From positions 1-49,798 of the forward strand of contig CAMVQS010000011.1 in the NCBI GenBank assembly GCA_947169685.1: DNA of 49,798 nucleotides, given 5' to 3'. The position numbers were made by a program, and so were the translations under genes. Every line of letters starts with the position of its first letter. The first letter of the stretch is position 1. Positions 15,439-24,800 of this stretch are shown in pieces. The notes below the pieces were generated by a model. It made no database searches, was not told where the DNA came from, and saw only the letters and a list, made by a program, of their open reading frames with translations. This DNA comes from an uncultured Prevotella sp. (GTDB taxonomy: Bacteria > Bacteroidota > Bacteroidia > Bacteroidales > Bacteroidaceae).

Positions 15439-16134
15439 TCATTCTTTCATTTTTAGACGATATGCCTTGCTGCGGTCTGATTCAATCCTAAGGTCAGAAT
15501 GTCGCTCCACGACGGGCTTGAGTCTGCGAATCAGGGTGTAAAGTGTTTCGCTGGCATCGGGTTTCTTGGGCCATAGGGTATTACAAATCTCCGTTTTCGA
15601 CAATGTATGCGAGGGCGAATGAAAGAACATCTCCATCAGCTGATGCTGCATGGGGGTAAGCTGGACCTGACAGCCATCGGCAGCGTAGAAACGACCATCC
15701 TCCTCTGAGTATGTCAGTCCGCCAAAAGCATTCCCTTCACTCTTCACTCTATACTTACCACTAAAACTTCGATACCACATCAGCATTGCCCAGAGTCCCG
15801 TCAACACCCAAAGGATGGTGGCTGGTCTTTGGTCTGACAGACTGAAGATCGTAGCCTCAGAGCAATGAGCATACGCCTTGAACTGGCGCCCACGGGTATC
15901 AACTGCCAAAGTCGCCTTCCCTCGCAGTTCTGCTATCTGAAGGTGTTTGTTGAACGTGCGGATGGTGTCCTGACTAATGACATCGCTCTGCTGCTCCTCT
16001 AAGGCCAGTGCAAGTGCTCTGTCCATATCCTCATTTACCATTTTGCGTGTAGATCTGAAACTATCCAAGCTGGTAAAGGCGGAAGCTATAATCAGTGCAA
16101 ATAGCACTATGACTGTATATCGTTGCTGTTTCAT
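15439..16134 (-). CDS. membrane-tethered winged-helix transcription regulator
   Basis: The 231-residue protein has a transmembrane helix at about 8-23, a segment of about 80 residues likely in the periplasm (24-105, with one cysteine at 91), a second transmembrane helix at about 106-121, and a C-terminal OmpR/PhoB-type winged helix at about 140-229 (QVQLTPMQHQLMEMFF, LSKTEICNTLWP, ETLYTLIRRLKPVVE, IESDRSKAYRL). It has no receiver domain or kinase partner in the window, so it is built as a one-component transmembrane sensor-regulator with the DNA-binding domain at the C terminus, the reverse order of ToxR. The next gene encodes an outer-membrane barrel, its probable target. The -7 element lies only 4 bases upstream of the ATG, predicting a leaderless mRNA. 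Confidence 0.83.
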   Translation of the reverse strand: MKQQRYTVIVLFALIIASAFTSLDSFRSTRKMVNEDMDRALALALEEQQSDVISQDTIRTFNKHLQIAELRGKATLAVDTRGRQFKAYAHCSEATIFSLSDQRPATILWVLTGLWAMLMWYRSFSGKYRVKSEGNAFGGLTYSEEDGRFYAADGCQVQLTPMQHQLMEMFFHSPSHTLSKTEICNTLWPKKPDASETLYTLIRRLKPVVERHSDLRIESDRSKAYRLKMKE

Positions 16135-16138
16135 ACGG

Positions 16139-16146
16139 CAAAATTA
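16139..16146 (-). promoter_or_regulatory. -7 promoter element of the membrane regulator
   Basis: The minus strand reads TAATTTTG followed by CCGT and then the ATG at 16134. The predicted start of transcription falls at or next to the start codon. Confidence 0.68.
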
Positions 16147-16153
16147 CAAAAGG

Positions 16154-16167
16154 CTCCAATATTGGAG
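16154..16167. promoter_or_regulatory. perfect 14-bp palindrome in the regulator promoter
   Basis: CTCCAATATTGGAG is its own reverse complement and lies 7 bases upstream of the -7 element, within the -33/-7 spacer. This is a typical repressor position, so it is a candidate operator for control of the regulator gene. Confidence 0.6.
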
Positions 16168-16232
16168 AATTGTTTCGTTGTATTCTTCCTTATTTTAACA
16201 AATAATATACCTTTCTTACATAAGAGATAGTT

Positions 16233-17345
16233 CTATTGCAGTTGATCAGCAATCCCAAAAACCCACTCATCGCAATTGTCTGTAAGTTTCTTTGGATAGG
16301 GTAGATTTATGCGAACATCGGGTGGGAGGCCGGCACTGCCATTAGAGTCATCAAGCAGGAAAAGGGATGAGATGCAGGTAGGATAATATACCCATATCTG
16401 GCTATTTGGCAATGGCGTGCCAATGATGTTTCCTGAGTACTGAGCGCCCCAAGTGTTCTCTTTGCCATAAACCTTTTTGCGTGTCCTATCGCAATACATC
16501 TTGGCAAATCTTACTATTGATTCTGCCGAACTGGCAGTATTCTTGTCAATAACAATCGCAGCTTTCTTTGGCAAGGGAGATATTGGAAAAAAATCTTCGC
16601 TCTCATCATCTTCAATCCTAACCAGTTCATCTTCACTCTTACTACTATTATCAACCAGCCATTTTGCCACTTCATTTTCCGGATCGTCCTTTAGAATCTG
16701 CAGATAGAACGAAAGATTTTTAGGGGTGTTCCTGAATAGCGTGTGTTCTTGCGAAGCTGGCGTATGGTCGAACAACAAGGGAACGACAGGCTCCCACATG
16801 GCATCGCTGCCACCTGTATTACCTCTGATGTCGATAATCAGATTGTCACAGCCTGACTGCAGATACTGCTGAACAGCATCTTTGAGCCATTCGACAGTTG
16901 GATTCTGCCCCTGGCATGATGGCACTCGGATGAGCCATGTGGAATCGTTAACCTTAGACGACACCGGTTGGGGATCGTATTCAAACAACTCTGCATAGCG
17001 AATATGACATCTGGTAAAATAGCTGTTCCGAAATAGGGGACTATCTACATATACATGTCCATCGAACTTGCTGAAGAACCAATAGCAATAGTCGCAGACT
17101 GCCTGCTGGATGCCAATACGACCTGTGGATAACTGGCTGCTAATATCCGTCTTCATCGTCTGATAGTCATTGCCGTATCCTTTTTGCATGATAATTGGAA
17201 AACCAGCATAATTGGTTTCAACTATTTGAACCAAAGTATCCAGGTCGGCCATGTTTCTTCTGATACTGTCAGGCTCTATTGCCCATACATTTGTAATTGC
17301 AAGTGTTGCAATGATTGAAGTAATAAATAGCTTCCTTATTTCCAT
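16233..17345 (-). CDS. S41-like peptidase family protein, secreted
   Basis: The 370-residue form from ATG 17345 (MEIRKLF) has a clean signal peptide (cleavage near VWA-IEPDS); an in-frame ATG at 17366 adds seven residues and cannot be excluded. The fold resembles S41 (tail-specific) proteases: NLIIDIRGNTGGSDAMWEP and KAAIVIDKNTASSAESIVRFAK with a likely nucleophile serine. No PDZ domain is visible. The RRSFGKG lysine motif of CtpA is replaced by YGKENTWGAQYSG, so the catalytic dyad may differ or activity may be lost. The N-terminal region (YAGFPIIMQKGYGNDY...FFSKFDGHVYV) is like that of other Bacteroidetes secreted S41 proteins. Single-gene unit. Confidence 0.8.
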   Translation of the reverse strand: MEIRKLFITSIIATLAITNVWAIEPDSIRRNMADLDTLVQIVETNYAGFPIIMQKGYGNDYQTMKTDISSQLSTGRIGIQQAVCDYCYWFFSKFDGHVYVDSPLFRNSYFTRCHIRYAELFEYDPQPVSSKVNDSTWLIRVPSCQGQNPTVEWLKDAVQQYLQSGCDNLIIDIRGNTGGSDAMWEPVVPLLFDHTPASQEHTLFRNTPKNLSFYLQILKDDPENEVAKWLVDNSSKSEDELVRIEDDESEDFFPISPLPKKAAIVIDKNTASSAESIVRFAKMYCDRTRKKVYGKENTWGAQYSGNIIGTPLPNSQIWVYYPTCISSLFLLDDSNGSAGLPPDVRINLPYPKKLTDNCDEWVFGIADQLQ

Positions 17346-17387
17346 GTATTGAAAGATAAACTGCATAGCTCAACTACGATTTGGTGC

Positions 17388-17395
17388 CAAACTTA
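17388..17395 (-). promoter_or_regulatory. -7 promoter element of the S41-like gene
   Basis: The minus strand reads TAAGTTTG, 42 bases upstream of ATG 17345 and 21 bases upstream of the alternative ATG 17366. Confidence 0.6.
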
Positions 17396-17482
17396 CAGAT
17401 ATTTTCTTAAACTCGGGAATCTTTTCAGCTTTTTCTTTTGTTTTTAACACATAATATACAATAGCTAAACAACAAAGATATG

Positions 17483-19528
<2,046 letters not shown>

Positions 19529-19550
19529 GATGTTCTGATATTTTGACGTG

Positions 19551-19558
19551 CAAAATTA
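19551..19558 (-). promoter_or_regulatory. -7 promoter element of the TonB receptor
   Basis: The minus strand reads TAATTTTG, 22 bases upstream of the receptor start codon at 19528. Confidence 0.7.
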
Positions 19559-19562
19559 CAAA

Positions 19563-19597
19563 AAACTTTAAACTCTAAACACTAAACTCCAAACTTT
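19563..19597. repeat. degenerate heptamer array between divergent promoters
   Basis: Five heptamers AAACTTT, AAACTCT, AAACACT, AAACTCC and AAACTTT fill the 42 bases between the -7 boxes of the TonB receptor and queC. They are relatives of the ACTCTCA/ACTCTAA arrays inside the receptor gene. Confidence 0.75.
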
Positions 19598-19601
19598 TTT
19601 G

Positions 19602-19609
19602 TACTTTTG
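19602..19609 (+). promoter_or_regulatory. -7 promoter element of queC
   Basis: TACTTTTG followed by CAGCAATT and the ATG at 19618. No TTTG is present where the -33 box should lie, because the heptamer array occupies that position. Confidence 0.7.
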
Positions 19610-19617
19610 CAGCAATT

Positions 19618-20271
19618 ATGAAAGATTCTGTACTGATACTTAGCGGTGGCATGGACAGCGTCACCCTGTTATATGACGAGCAGGAGCGCATCGCTCTGGC
19701 CGTTTCGTTCGACTATGGCAGTAACCATAATGCCAAGGAGATTCCGTTTGCCCGACTGCATTGTGAGCGTCTGGGCATCCGACACATCGTGATACCCCTT
19801 GACTTCATGGCAACCTACTTCAAGAGTTCGTTGCTCGAAGGAAGCGACGCCATCCCCGAAGGTCACTATGCTGACGAGAACATGAAATCGACGGTGGTGC
19901 CCTTCCGCAATGGCATCATGCTCTCGATTGCCGTGGGCATTGCCGAGTCGAATAATCTGAAATATGTGATGATGGCTAACCACGGTGGCGACCATACCAT
20001 CTATCCCGACTGCCGCCCGGAGTTTGTCGAGGCGTTTGACGCAGCGGCCAGTGCAGGCACCTACGTCAACGTCCGTCTGCGCTCACCCTACACCAACATC
20101 ACCAAGGGCGACATTGCCCGTCGGGGTAAGGCCCTGGGCATTGATTACCGTGAGACATGGAGCTGTTACAAGGGTGGTGAGCATCATTGCGGCAAGTGCG
20201 GTACCTGCGTGGAGCGCAAGGAAGCATTGGCTGAAGCAGGAATAGTAGATACAACAGTCTATGATGAGTAA
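19618..20271 (+). CDS. queC: 7-cyano-7-deazaguanine (preQ0) synthase
   Basis: QueC converts 7-carboxy-7-deazaguanine to preQ0 using ammonia and ATP, in the queuosine pathway of tRNA modification. The 217-residue protein has the N-type ATP pyrophosphatase P-loop LSGGMDSVTLL near the N terminus, the VPFRNGIMLSIA motif, and the zinc-binding cysteines near the C terminus (SCYKGGEHHCGKCGTCVERKEAL). Length is typical. The other queuosine genes are not in the window. The gene overlaps the downstream DUF3667 gene by 11 bases. No preQ1 riboswitch is visible in the 90-base upstream gap. Confidence 0.96.
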   Translation: MKDSVLILSGGMDSVTLLYDEQERIALAVSFDYGSNHNAKEIPFARLHCERLGIRHIVIPLDFMATYFKSSLLEGSDAIPEGHYADENMKSTVVPFRNGIMLSIAVGIAESNNLKYVMMANHGGDHTIYPDCRPEFVEAFDAAASAGTYVNVRLRSPYTNITKGDIARRGKALGIDYRETWSCYKGGEHHCGKCGTCVERKEALAEAGIVDTTVYDE

Positions 20272-21136
20272 GTGGAAAGAAAAATACCGTCAGTTTCGTG
20301 AGTGGCAGGAACGGCCCTATGAGGTGCAGCCTATGTCACAGGAAGAACACGATTGTGCGACATGCTCGACGCACTATACGGGAAACTACTGCCCGCGTTG
20401 TGGACAGTCGGCAAGCATCGGGCGCTATTCGTTCAAGAATGCCATCCTGTTGTTCCTGAATGTCTGGGGCTTGGGCAATCGTGGCATGTTCCGTACCCTA
20501 CGCGATCTAATTTTCCGTCCGGGCTACATGATACGCGACTATCTGAGCGGCATGCAGATGGCTTATTTCCCACCGTTCAAGATGCTCTTCCTGCTGACGG
20601 CGCTGAGCGTTATCGTGGCACATGGCGTGAACCTGCGTGGTCGTACTGTTGACGATCAGCGGCAGGACGCCATCGATATAGTGGCGCAAAGCGGTGACGG
20701 CAGTGGCATTGAAATGCCAGTTCTTGATATGATTGATAGAACGGTGGACTTGCAGGAGCGTTTCCCGAATCTGCTGTCGCTGACAACCGTTTTCTGCCTT
20801 ACGGTCTTTTATTATCTATTTTTCCGGAAGTCGAAGAATATTCCAGACTTGCGTTTCTCGGAGTTCCTCATTGCGATGGTATATACAGCCAATATGCTGA
20901 CCATCTATGAGGTGACACTCGCGTTCCTGGGGGTAAATTCCACGTATGCGACTCTTGCATCGGTGCTGACGGTCATACCGCTGAAGCAATTGTCAGGCTT
21001 CAGCTGGACACGTACCATCCTGAGCATGGTAGCTGCTTTTACGATTTTCTATATTCTCGCAGTCTTCTTGGGGATTGTGATATATATCGCATTAACGTTG
21101 GCTGGCGTGATACCTCCTCCCGTCTTACCCGAATAA
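20261..21136 (+). CDS. DUF3667 zinc-ribbon membrane protein
   Basis: The 291-residue protein has a cytoplasmic zinc ribbon near the N terminus (CATCSTHYTGNYCPRCGQ, four cysteines) and then the DUF3667 signature: GMFRTLRDLIFRPGYMIRDYLSG followed by YFPPFKMLFLLTALSVIVA. About five hydrophobic helices follow, ending in a terminal membrane segment. The family is common in Bacteroidetes and has no known function. It is translationally coupled to queC. ATG 20261 and ATG 20264 are adjacent and either could start it. Its 3' end overlaps the convergent radA gene by 12 bases. Confidence 0.82.
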   Translation: MMSKWKEKYRQFREWQERPYEVQPMSQEEHDCATCSTHYTGNYCPRCGQSASIGRYSFKNAILLFLNVWGLGNRGMFRTLRDLIFRPGYMIRDYLSGMQMAYFPPFKMLFLLTALSVIVAHGVNLRGRTVDDQRQDAIDIVAQSGDGSGIEMPVLDMIDRTVDLQERFPNLLSLTTVFCLTVFYYLFFRKSKNIPDLRFSEFLIAMVYTANMLTIYEVTLAFLGVNSTYATLASVLTVIPLKQLSGFSWTRTILSMVAAFTIFYILAVFLGIVIYIALTLAGVIPPPVLPE

Positions 21137-22504
21137 GGCACGCAGGGCTTCCTCGACCTTTCGCACGGGTACCAGTTCAATCTTGAACTTCTTACGGTTC
21201 AACCCTGACAGATTATACTTGGGGATGATAATATGGCTGAAACCGAGCTTCTCGGCTTCGGCAATGCGCTGTTCGATGCGTGCCACAGGGCGTACCTCGC
21301 CAGAGAGTCCCACCTCGCCACACATACACCAACCGCTTTCGATGGGCGTATCAACATTGCTCGACAACACAGCAGCGATGACTGAGAGGTCCATGGCCAT
21401 GTCCGTCACGCGCAGACCACCAGCAATGTTCAGGAATACGTCCTTCTGCATGAGCTTGAAACCCACACGCTTTTCGAGCACAGCCAGCAGCATGTTCAGG
21501 CGACGCTGGTCGAAACCTGTGGCCGAGCGCTGCGGGGTGCCGTAGGCAGCCGAAGATACTAGTGCCTGTGTCTCAACGAGGAAGGGACGTACACCCTCGA
21601 TGGCGCTGCTGATGGCCACACCCGAGAGACCGTCGTGGTCTTCGGTGAGCAACAGCTCCGAGGGGTTCGACACCTGCCGAAGTCCTGTCTGCTGCATCTC
21701 GTAGATGCCGAGCTCGCTGGTGCTTCCAAAACGGTTTTTGATGCTGCGCAGGATGCGGTACATATAGTGCTGGTCGCCCTCGAACTGGATAACCGTATCG
21801 ACGATGTGCTCCAGAATCTTCGGGCCGGCCAAAGTACCTTCCTTGGTGATGTGGCCGATGAGAATGACGGGCACGCCGCTCGTCTTGGCAAAGCGCAACA
21901 GGGCAGAGGCACACTCCCGCACTTGGGCGATGCTGCCTGCGCTGGACTCTACGTCTTCCGTTGAGATGGTTTGTATGGAGTCGATGACGACAATCTCCGG
22001 TTTGATCTCCTTGATTTGCTCGAATACAGCTTCAAGTGAGTTTTCGCAGAGGATAAGGAAATTGTCTTGGCTGTTGGCTGTCAGTCGTTCGGCACGCATC
22101 TTCAGCTGGTGAGCACTTTCCTCGCCGCTGACGTATAGCACGCGCTTGTCTGTCAAGCCTAACATGGTTTGCAAGGAGAGTGTGGATTTACCGATGCCTG
22201 GTTCTCCACCCAAGAGCACGATACTGCCCGGTACTAGGCCACCGCCTAGGACGCGATTCAGCTCTGCGTCGTGCATGTCGATGCGTGGGTCATCGTGAGC
22301 TGAGATGTCACGAAGACGCAAGGCTGCGTTACGGGCTCTGCCTTGTGCTGTGCTGGCGCTGGTGGTTGCTATTTGCTGTCGGGTGTCGGCTACGCGAATC
22401 TCTTTAAACGTGTTCCATTGTCCGCATGCGGGACACTTGCCAATCCATTTCGGCGACTCCTGTCCGCAGTTCTCGCAAACGTATGCTATCTTGTCTTTTG
22501 CCAT
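21125..22504 (-). CDS. radA: DNA repair protein RadA (Sms)
   Basis: RadA is a RecA-like ATPase/helicase that drives branch migration of recombination intermediates. The 459-residue protein has an N-terminal zinc finger with C10, C13, C24 and C27, Walker A at about 99-108 (GGEPGIGKST), the RadA-specific KNRFGS motif, and a C-terminal Lon-like domain with SGWCMCGEVGLSGEVRPV and FSHIIIPKYN. Length is normal. It is the third gene of a minus-strand unit HU-SPOR protein, FHA protein, radA (gaps of 4 and 6 bases). Confidence 0.96.
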   Translation of the reverse strand: MAKDKIAYVCENCGQESPKWIGKCPACGQWNTFKEIRVADTRQQIATTSASTAQGRARNAALRLRDISAHDDPRIDMHDAELNRVLGGGLVPGSIVLLGGEPGIGKSTLSLQTMLGLTDKRVLYVSGEESAHQLKMRAERLTANSQDNFLILCENSLEAVFEQIKEIKPEIVVIDSIQTISTEDVESSAGSIAQVRECASALLRFAKTSGVPVILIGHITKEGTLAGPKILEHIVDTVIQFEGDQHYMYRILRSIKNRFGSTSELGIYEMQQTGLRQVSNPSELLLTEDHDGLSGVAISSAIEGVRPFLVETQALVSSAAYGTPQRSATGFDQRRLNMLLAVLEKRVGFKLMQKDVFLNIAGGLRVTDMAMDLSVIAAVLSSNVDTPIESGWCMCGEVGLSGEVRPVARIEQRIAEAEKLGFSHIIIPKYNLSGLNRKKFKIELVPVRKVEEALRALFG

Positions 22505-22510
22505 AACTGT

Positions 22511-23053
22511 TTATGCTTGTTCCGGTGCATGAAGAATAATGCTGGTGGCACCAATAGTAAAGAGGGTACCGTCTTCAATAACACGGCGCTCACGAGGGGG
22601 AATCTCTACATTATCTACAAAGGTGCCAGTATTACTGTTGCCGTCGCGTAGTACATAGCGCAAATGTCCTTGCTTGTCGCGACTGACGTTGAGCACACAA
22701 TGGTTCAGATCTACGCTGGGGTCAACGGTCTCAATGGGAGTGTTGATGGGATTACCTTTCTGGTATCGGCCAATAACGTTGTCACCCATGCGCAGGTGAA
22801 GCGTCTGCTTGTAGTGGAAGACGTTTTCAATAACAATGATACTGCCATATTCGCCTGTGGGTTCACTATCGAGTCGCGCACGATTCTCGGCATTCTCCTC
22901 GCGTTGCGTGTTACGTAACTTTGAAACACCTATGCGGATGCCGAATTGCTTACCGCACTCCGGACATTGAAACACCAACGACTGGCCAGCTTCGTATCTG
23001 GTTTCATCGAAAGGAATAAAATGGTCACATTTGGGACAACGTACTCGTTTCAT
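22511..23053 (-). CDS. zinc-ribbon and FHA-domain protein
   Basis: The 180-residue protein starts with a CPKC...CPEC zinc ribbon (residues about 5-35, MKRVRCPKCDHFIPF) and has a C-terminal FHA domain at about 85-175 (NVIGRYQKGNP, VDLNHCVLNVSRDKQGHLRYVLRDGNSNTGTFVDNVEI). FHA domains bind phosphothreonine, but the canonical GR...S..H pattern is altered here (VDLNHC in place of SRxH), so phosphopeptide binding is uncertain. It lies between an HU-SPOR membrane protein gene and radA with short gaps. No serine/threonine kinase is in the window. Confidence 0.85.
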   Translation of the reverse strand: MKRVRCPKCDHFIPFDETRYEAGQSLVFQCPECGKQFGIRIGVSKLRNTQREENAENRARLDSEPTGEYGSIIVIENVFHYKQTLHLRMGDNVIGRYQKGNPINTPIETVDPSVDLNHCVLNVSRDKQGHLRYVLRDGNSNTGTFVDNVEIPPRERRVIEDGTLFTIGATSIILHAPEQA

Positions 23054-23057
23054 CGGC

Positions 23058-24098
23058 TTAACTCTCCACCTTCATCACCCATGCCTGGTCATACTCTTCA
23101 TGGTCGCGTAACTTATTGACCATCTCATAGGCTGCACCTTGATTGGTGAAGTGGCCTACAATGACACGTGTTATTTTATTATGTACGTGGATGCGCGCAT
23201 CGGTGTATCCCTGCTGATGAAGCAGTTTGACGAAGTTTTCGGCATTAACCTTTGACACCTGACTGGCCAACACAACGACATAAGCAGTCTGTGATGCCTC
23301 AACGGGTTGTGGGGTGACAACAGGTTCTGTCGTTTGGATACTTTCCTCTTCCTGCTGTTTTATGGTATCAACCTTTTCCACTACGCTTGCAGGCTCTTCG
23401 GTCATAATCGGGGCTGTGTCAATGACCACGGAAGGTTGTATGCTGCTATATGCCATTTGTGGATTGATGCTGTTGGAAACAGGCGTCGTGATAAGGAAGA
23501 AGGCTAAAATTGCAGCTGCTATGGCTACGGCATTACGTATCCATGCCACACGGATACTGATGGTCTTGGCCTCATCGTCATTTGACTCATCAATAGCCAA
23601 TACGTTCTGCTCGACAGGCTCTTTCTTCTTCTCTTCCTGAACAGCAACGGGTAATTCCAGTTGTTCAATAACCTCGGCTTTGACAGGTCTCATCTCAAAA
23701 GAGCAAAGACCGTAATAGTCCGGTGTCAGAATGCCAGCCTCGTTAGGGGCAAATTCAATGTTACCTTCGAGGTTAACAGAGAGCGTTCCAATGTTGCTGA
23801 GCTCATAAAAACCTTTCTCACGGAGCTGTTTTTTTAGCTCGTTGACCTCGTCGTTAACTCTTTGTAAAGCTTCAGGGTAGCTGATAGAATAAGCTTCTAT
23901 GTATGAGTGGATTAAAAGAGAATCGTTAATCTTTAGCTGCGGGTTGAATCCAAGCGTTCTGATGGGAGGAAGGAAGGAACCGTCCGTCTCATCATAACGT
24001 GCGCTGACATGATGTGCCATAAAACCACCAAAATCGGGAACGATGACACAATCATTGTCCAGCAAAAGTATCTCAATATGTCTTTCTAATTCAATCAC
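23058..24098 (-). CDS. HU-CCDC81-like domain, TM helix and SPOR domain protein
   Basis: I start this 346-residue protein at GTG 24098, which gives the family-typical N terminus IELERHIEILLLDNDCVIVPDFGGF; a longer frame to 24134 would begin upstream of the promoter. Residues 1-135 form a prokaryotic HU-like (CCDC81-type) DNA-binding region (GFMAHH, LGFNPQLKINDSLL, YELSNIGTLSVN). A single transmembrane helix is at about 188-205. After a Pro/Thr/Glu-rich linker, residues 272-346 form a SPOR domain (AYVVVLASQVSKVNAENFVKLL...RVIVGHF) that binds denuded peptidoglycan. The architecture links cytoplasmic DNA-binding to the cell wall. First gene of the unit with the FHA gene and radA. Confidence 0.85.
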   Translation of the reverse strand: MIELERHIEILLLDNDCVIVPDFGGFMAHHVSARYDETDGSFLPPIRTLGFNPQLKINDSLLIHSYIEAYSISYPEALQRVNDEVNELKKQLREKGFYELSNIGTLSVNLEGNIEFAPNEAGILTPDYYGLCSFEMRPVKAEVIEQLELPVAVQEEKKKEPVEQNVLAIDESNDDEAKTISIRVAWIRNAVAIAAAILAFFLITTPVSNSINPQMAYSSIQPSVVIDTAPIMTEEPASVVEKVDTIKQQEEESIQTTEPVVTPQPVEASQTAYVVVLASQVSKVNAENFVKLLHQQGYTDARIHVHNKITRVIVGHFTNQGAAYEMVNKLRDHEEYDQAWVMKVES

Positions 24099-24103
24099 GG
24101 TTG

Positions 24104-24111
24104 CAAAATTA
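24104..24111 (-). promoter_or_regulatory. -7 promoter element of the HU-SPOR/FHA/radA unit
   Basis: The minus strand reads TAATTTTG, then five bases, then GTG 24098. A leaderless or near-leaderless message is predicted, which also supports the GTG start. Confidence 0.68.
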
Positions 24112-24184
24112 AGGTATTTTCTTGATTTATGCAAGTAAAAAGCAAATTAAAACAAAAATTTTTTTCTGTTCGGAGAATTATTGC

Positions 24185-24192
24185 TATATTTG
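24185..24192 (+). promoter_or_regulatory. -7 promoter element of the epimerase-ugd unit
   Basis: TATATTTG followed by CACATC, 26 bases upstream of ATG 24219. This rules out the longer reading frame from 24129. Confidence 0.75.
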
Positions 24193-24218
24193 CACATCAA
24201 TTAAACGTTGTTGCACGT

Positions 24219-24767
24219 ATGAACTATATCGAAACGGAAATCAAAGGTATATACATCATAGTACCTAACGTCTTCCAAGATGCTCGGGGCTACTTTATGG
24301 AATCATGGAAACGCGCTGAATTTGAACAACATATTGGTGCGGTTGACTTTATTCAGGACAATGAGTCGAAATCGAGCTACGGCGTATTACGCGGTCTTCA
24401 TTATCAGAAAGGTGATGCTTCGCAGGCCAAGCTTGTGCGTGTTATCAAGGGCCGTGTACTGGATGTGGCCGTTGACCTGCGCAAGAGCAGTCCGACGTTT
24501 GGGAAACATGTTATGGTTGAGTTGAGTGAAGACAATAAGCGCCAGTTTTTTATTCCGCGAGGTTTTGCCCACGGGTTCCTGGTGTTGAGCGACGAGGCTA
24601 TCTTTACTTATAAGGTAGATAATGTATATGCTCCCCAAGCTGAGGCTGGCATACGCTGGAACGACCAGCAGCTGGGTATTAACTGGCCGATTGATCCGAA
24701 GGATGTGCAGACAAGCGAGAAAGACCTGAAGCAGCCGTTGTTTGCCGATGCCGAGTATTTTGAATAA
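24219..24767 (+). CDS. rfbC: dTDP-4-dehydrorhamnose 3,5-epimerase
   Basis: RfbC/RmlC epimerises dTDP-4-keto-6-deoxyglucose on the way to dTDP-L-rhamnose for cell-surface polysaccharide. From ATG 24219 the protein has 182 residues, the normal length. It shows the cupin core: VFQDARGYFMESWK, FIQDNESKSSYGVLRGLHYQ with the catalytic histidine, VRVIKGRVLDVAVDLRKSSPTFGKH, and the terminal FIPRGFAHGFLVLSDEAIFTYKVDN. The other rml genes (A, B and D) are absent here. The next gene is UDP-glucose dehydrogenase, so this is a nucleotide-sugar segment. The upstream in-frame extension lies before the promoter and was rejected. Confidence 0.92.
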   Translation: MNYIETEIKGIYIIVPNVFQDARGYFMESWKRAEFEQHIGAVDFIQDNESKSSYGVLRGLHYQKGDASQAKLVRVIKGRVLDVAVDLRKSSPTFGKHVMVELSEDNKRQFFIPRGFAHGFLVLSDEAIFTYKVDNVYAPQAEAGIRWNDQQLGINWPIDPKDVQTSEKDLKQPLFADAEYFE

Positions 24768-24800
24768 ATAATATCTAACTCACTTATAAAAAGAACTATT

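Noticed and set aside
17370..17482. Small gene after the TonB receptor stop
   Set aside because: The only frames here run into the receptor in another phase and lack a plausible start or motif.
19529..19617. preQ1 riboswitch before queC
   Set aside because: The gap is 89 bases, contains two divergent promoters and the heptamer array, and shows no preQ1 fold.
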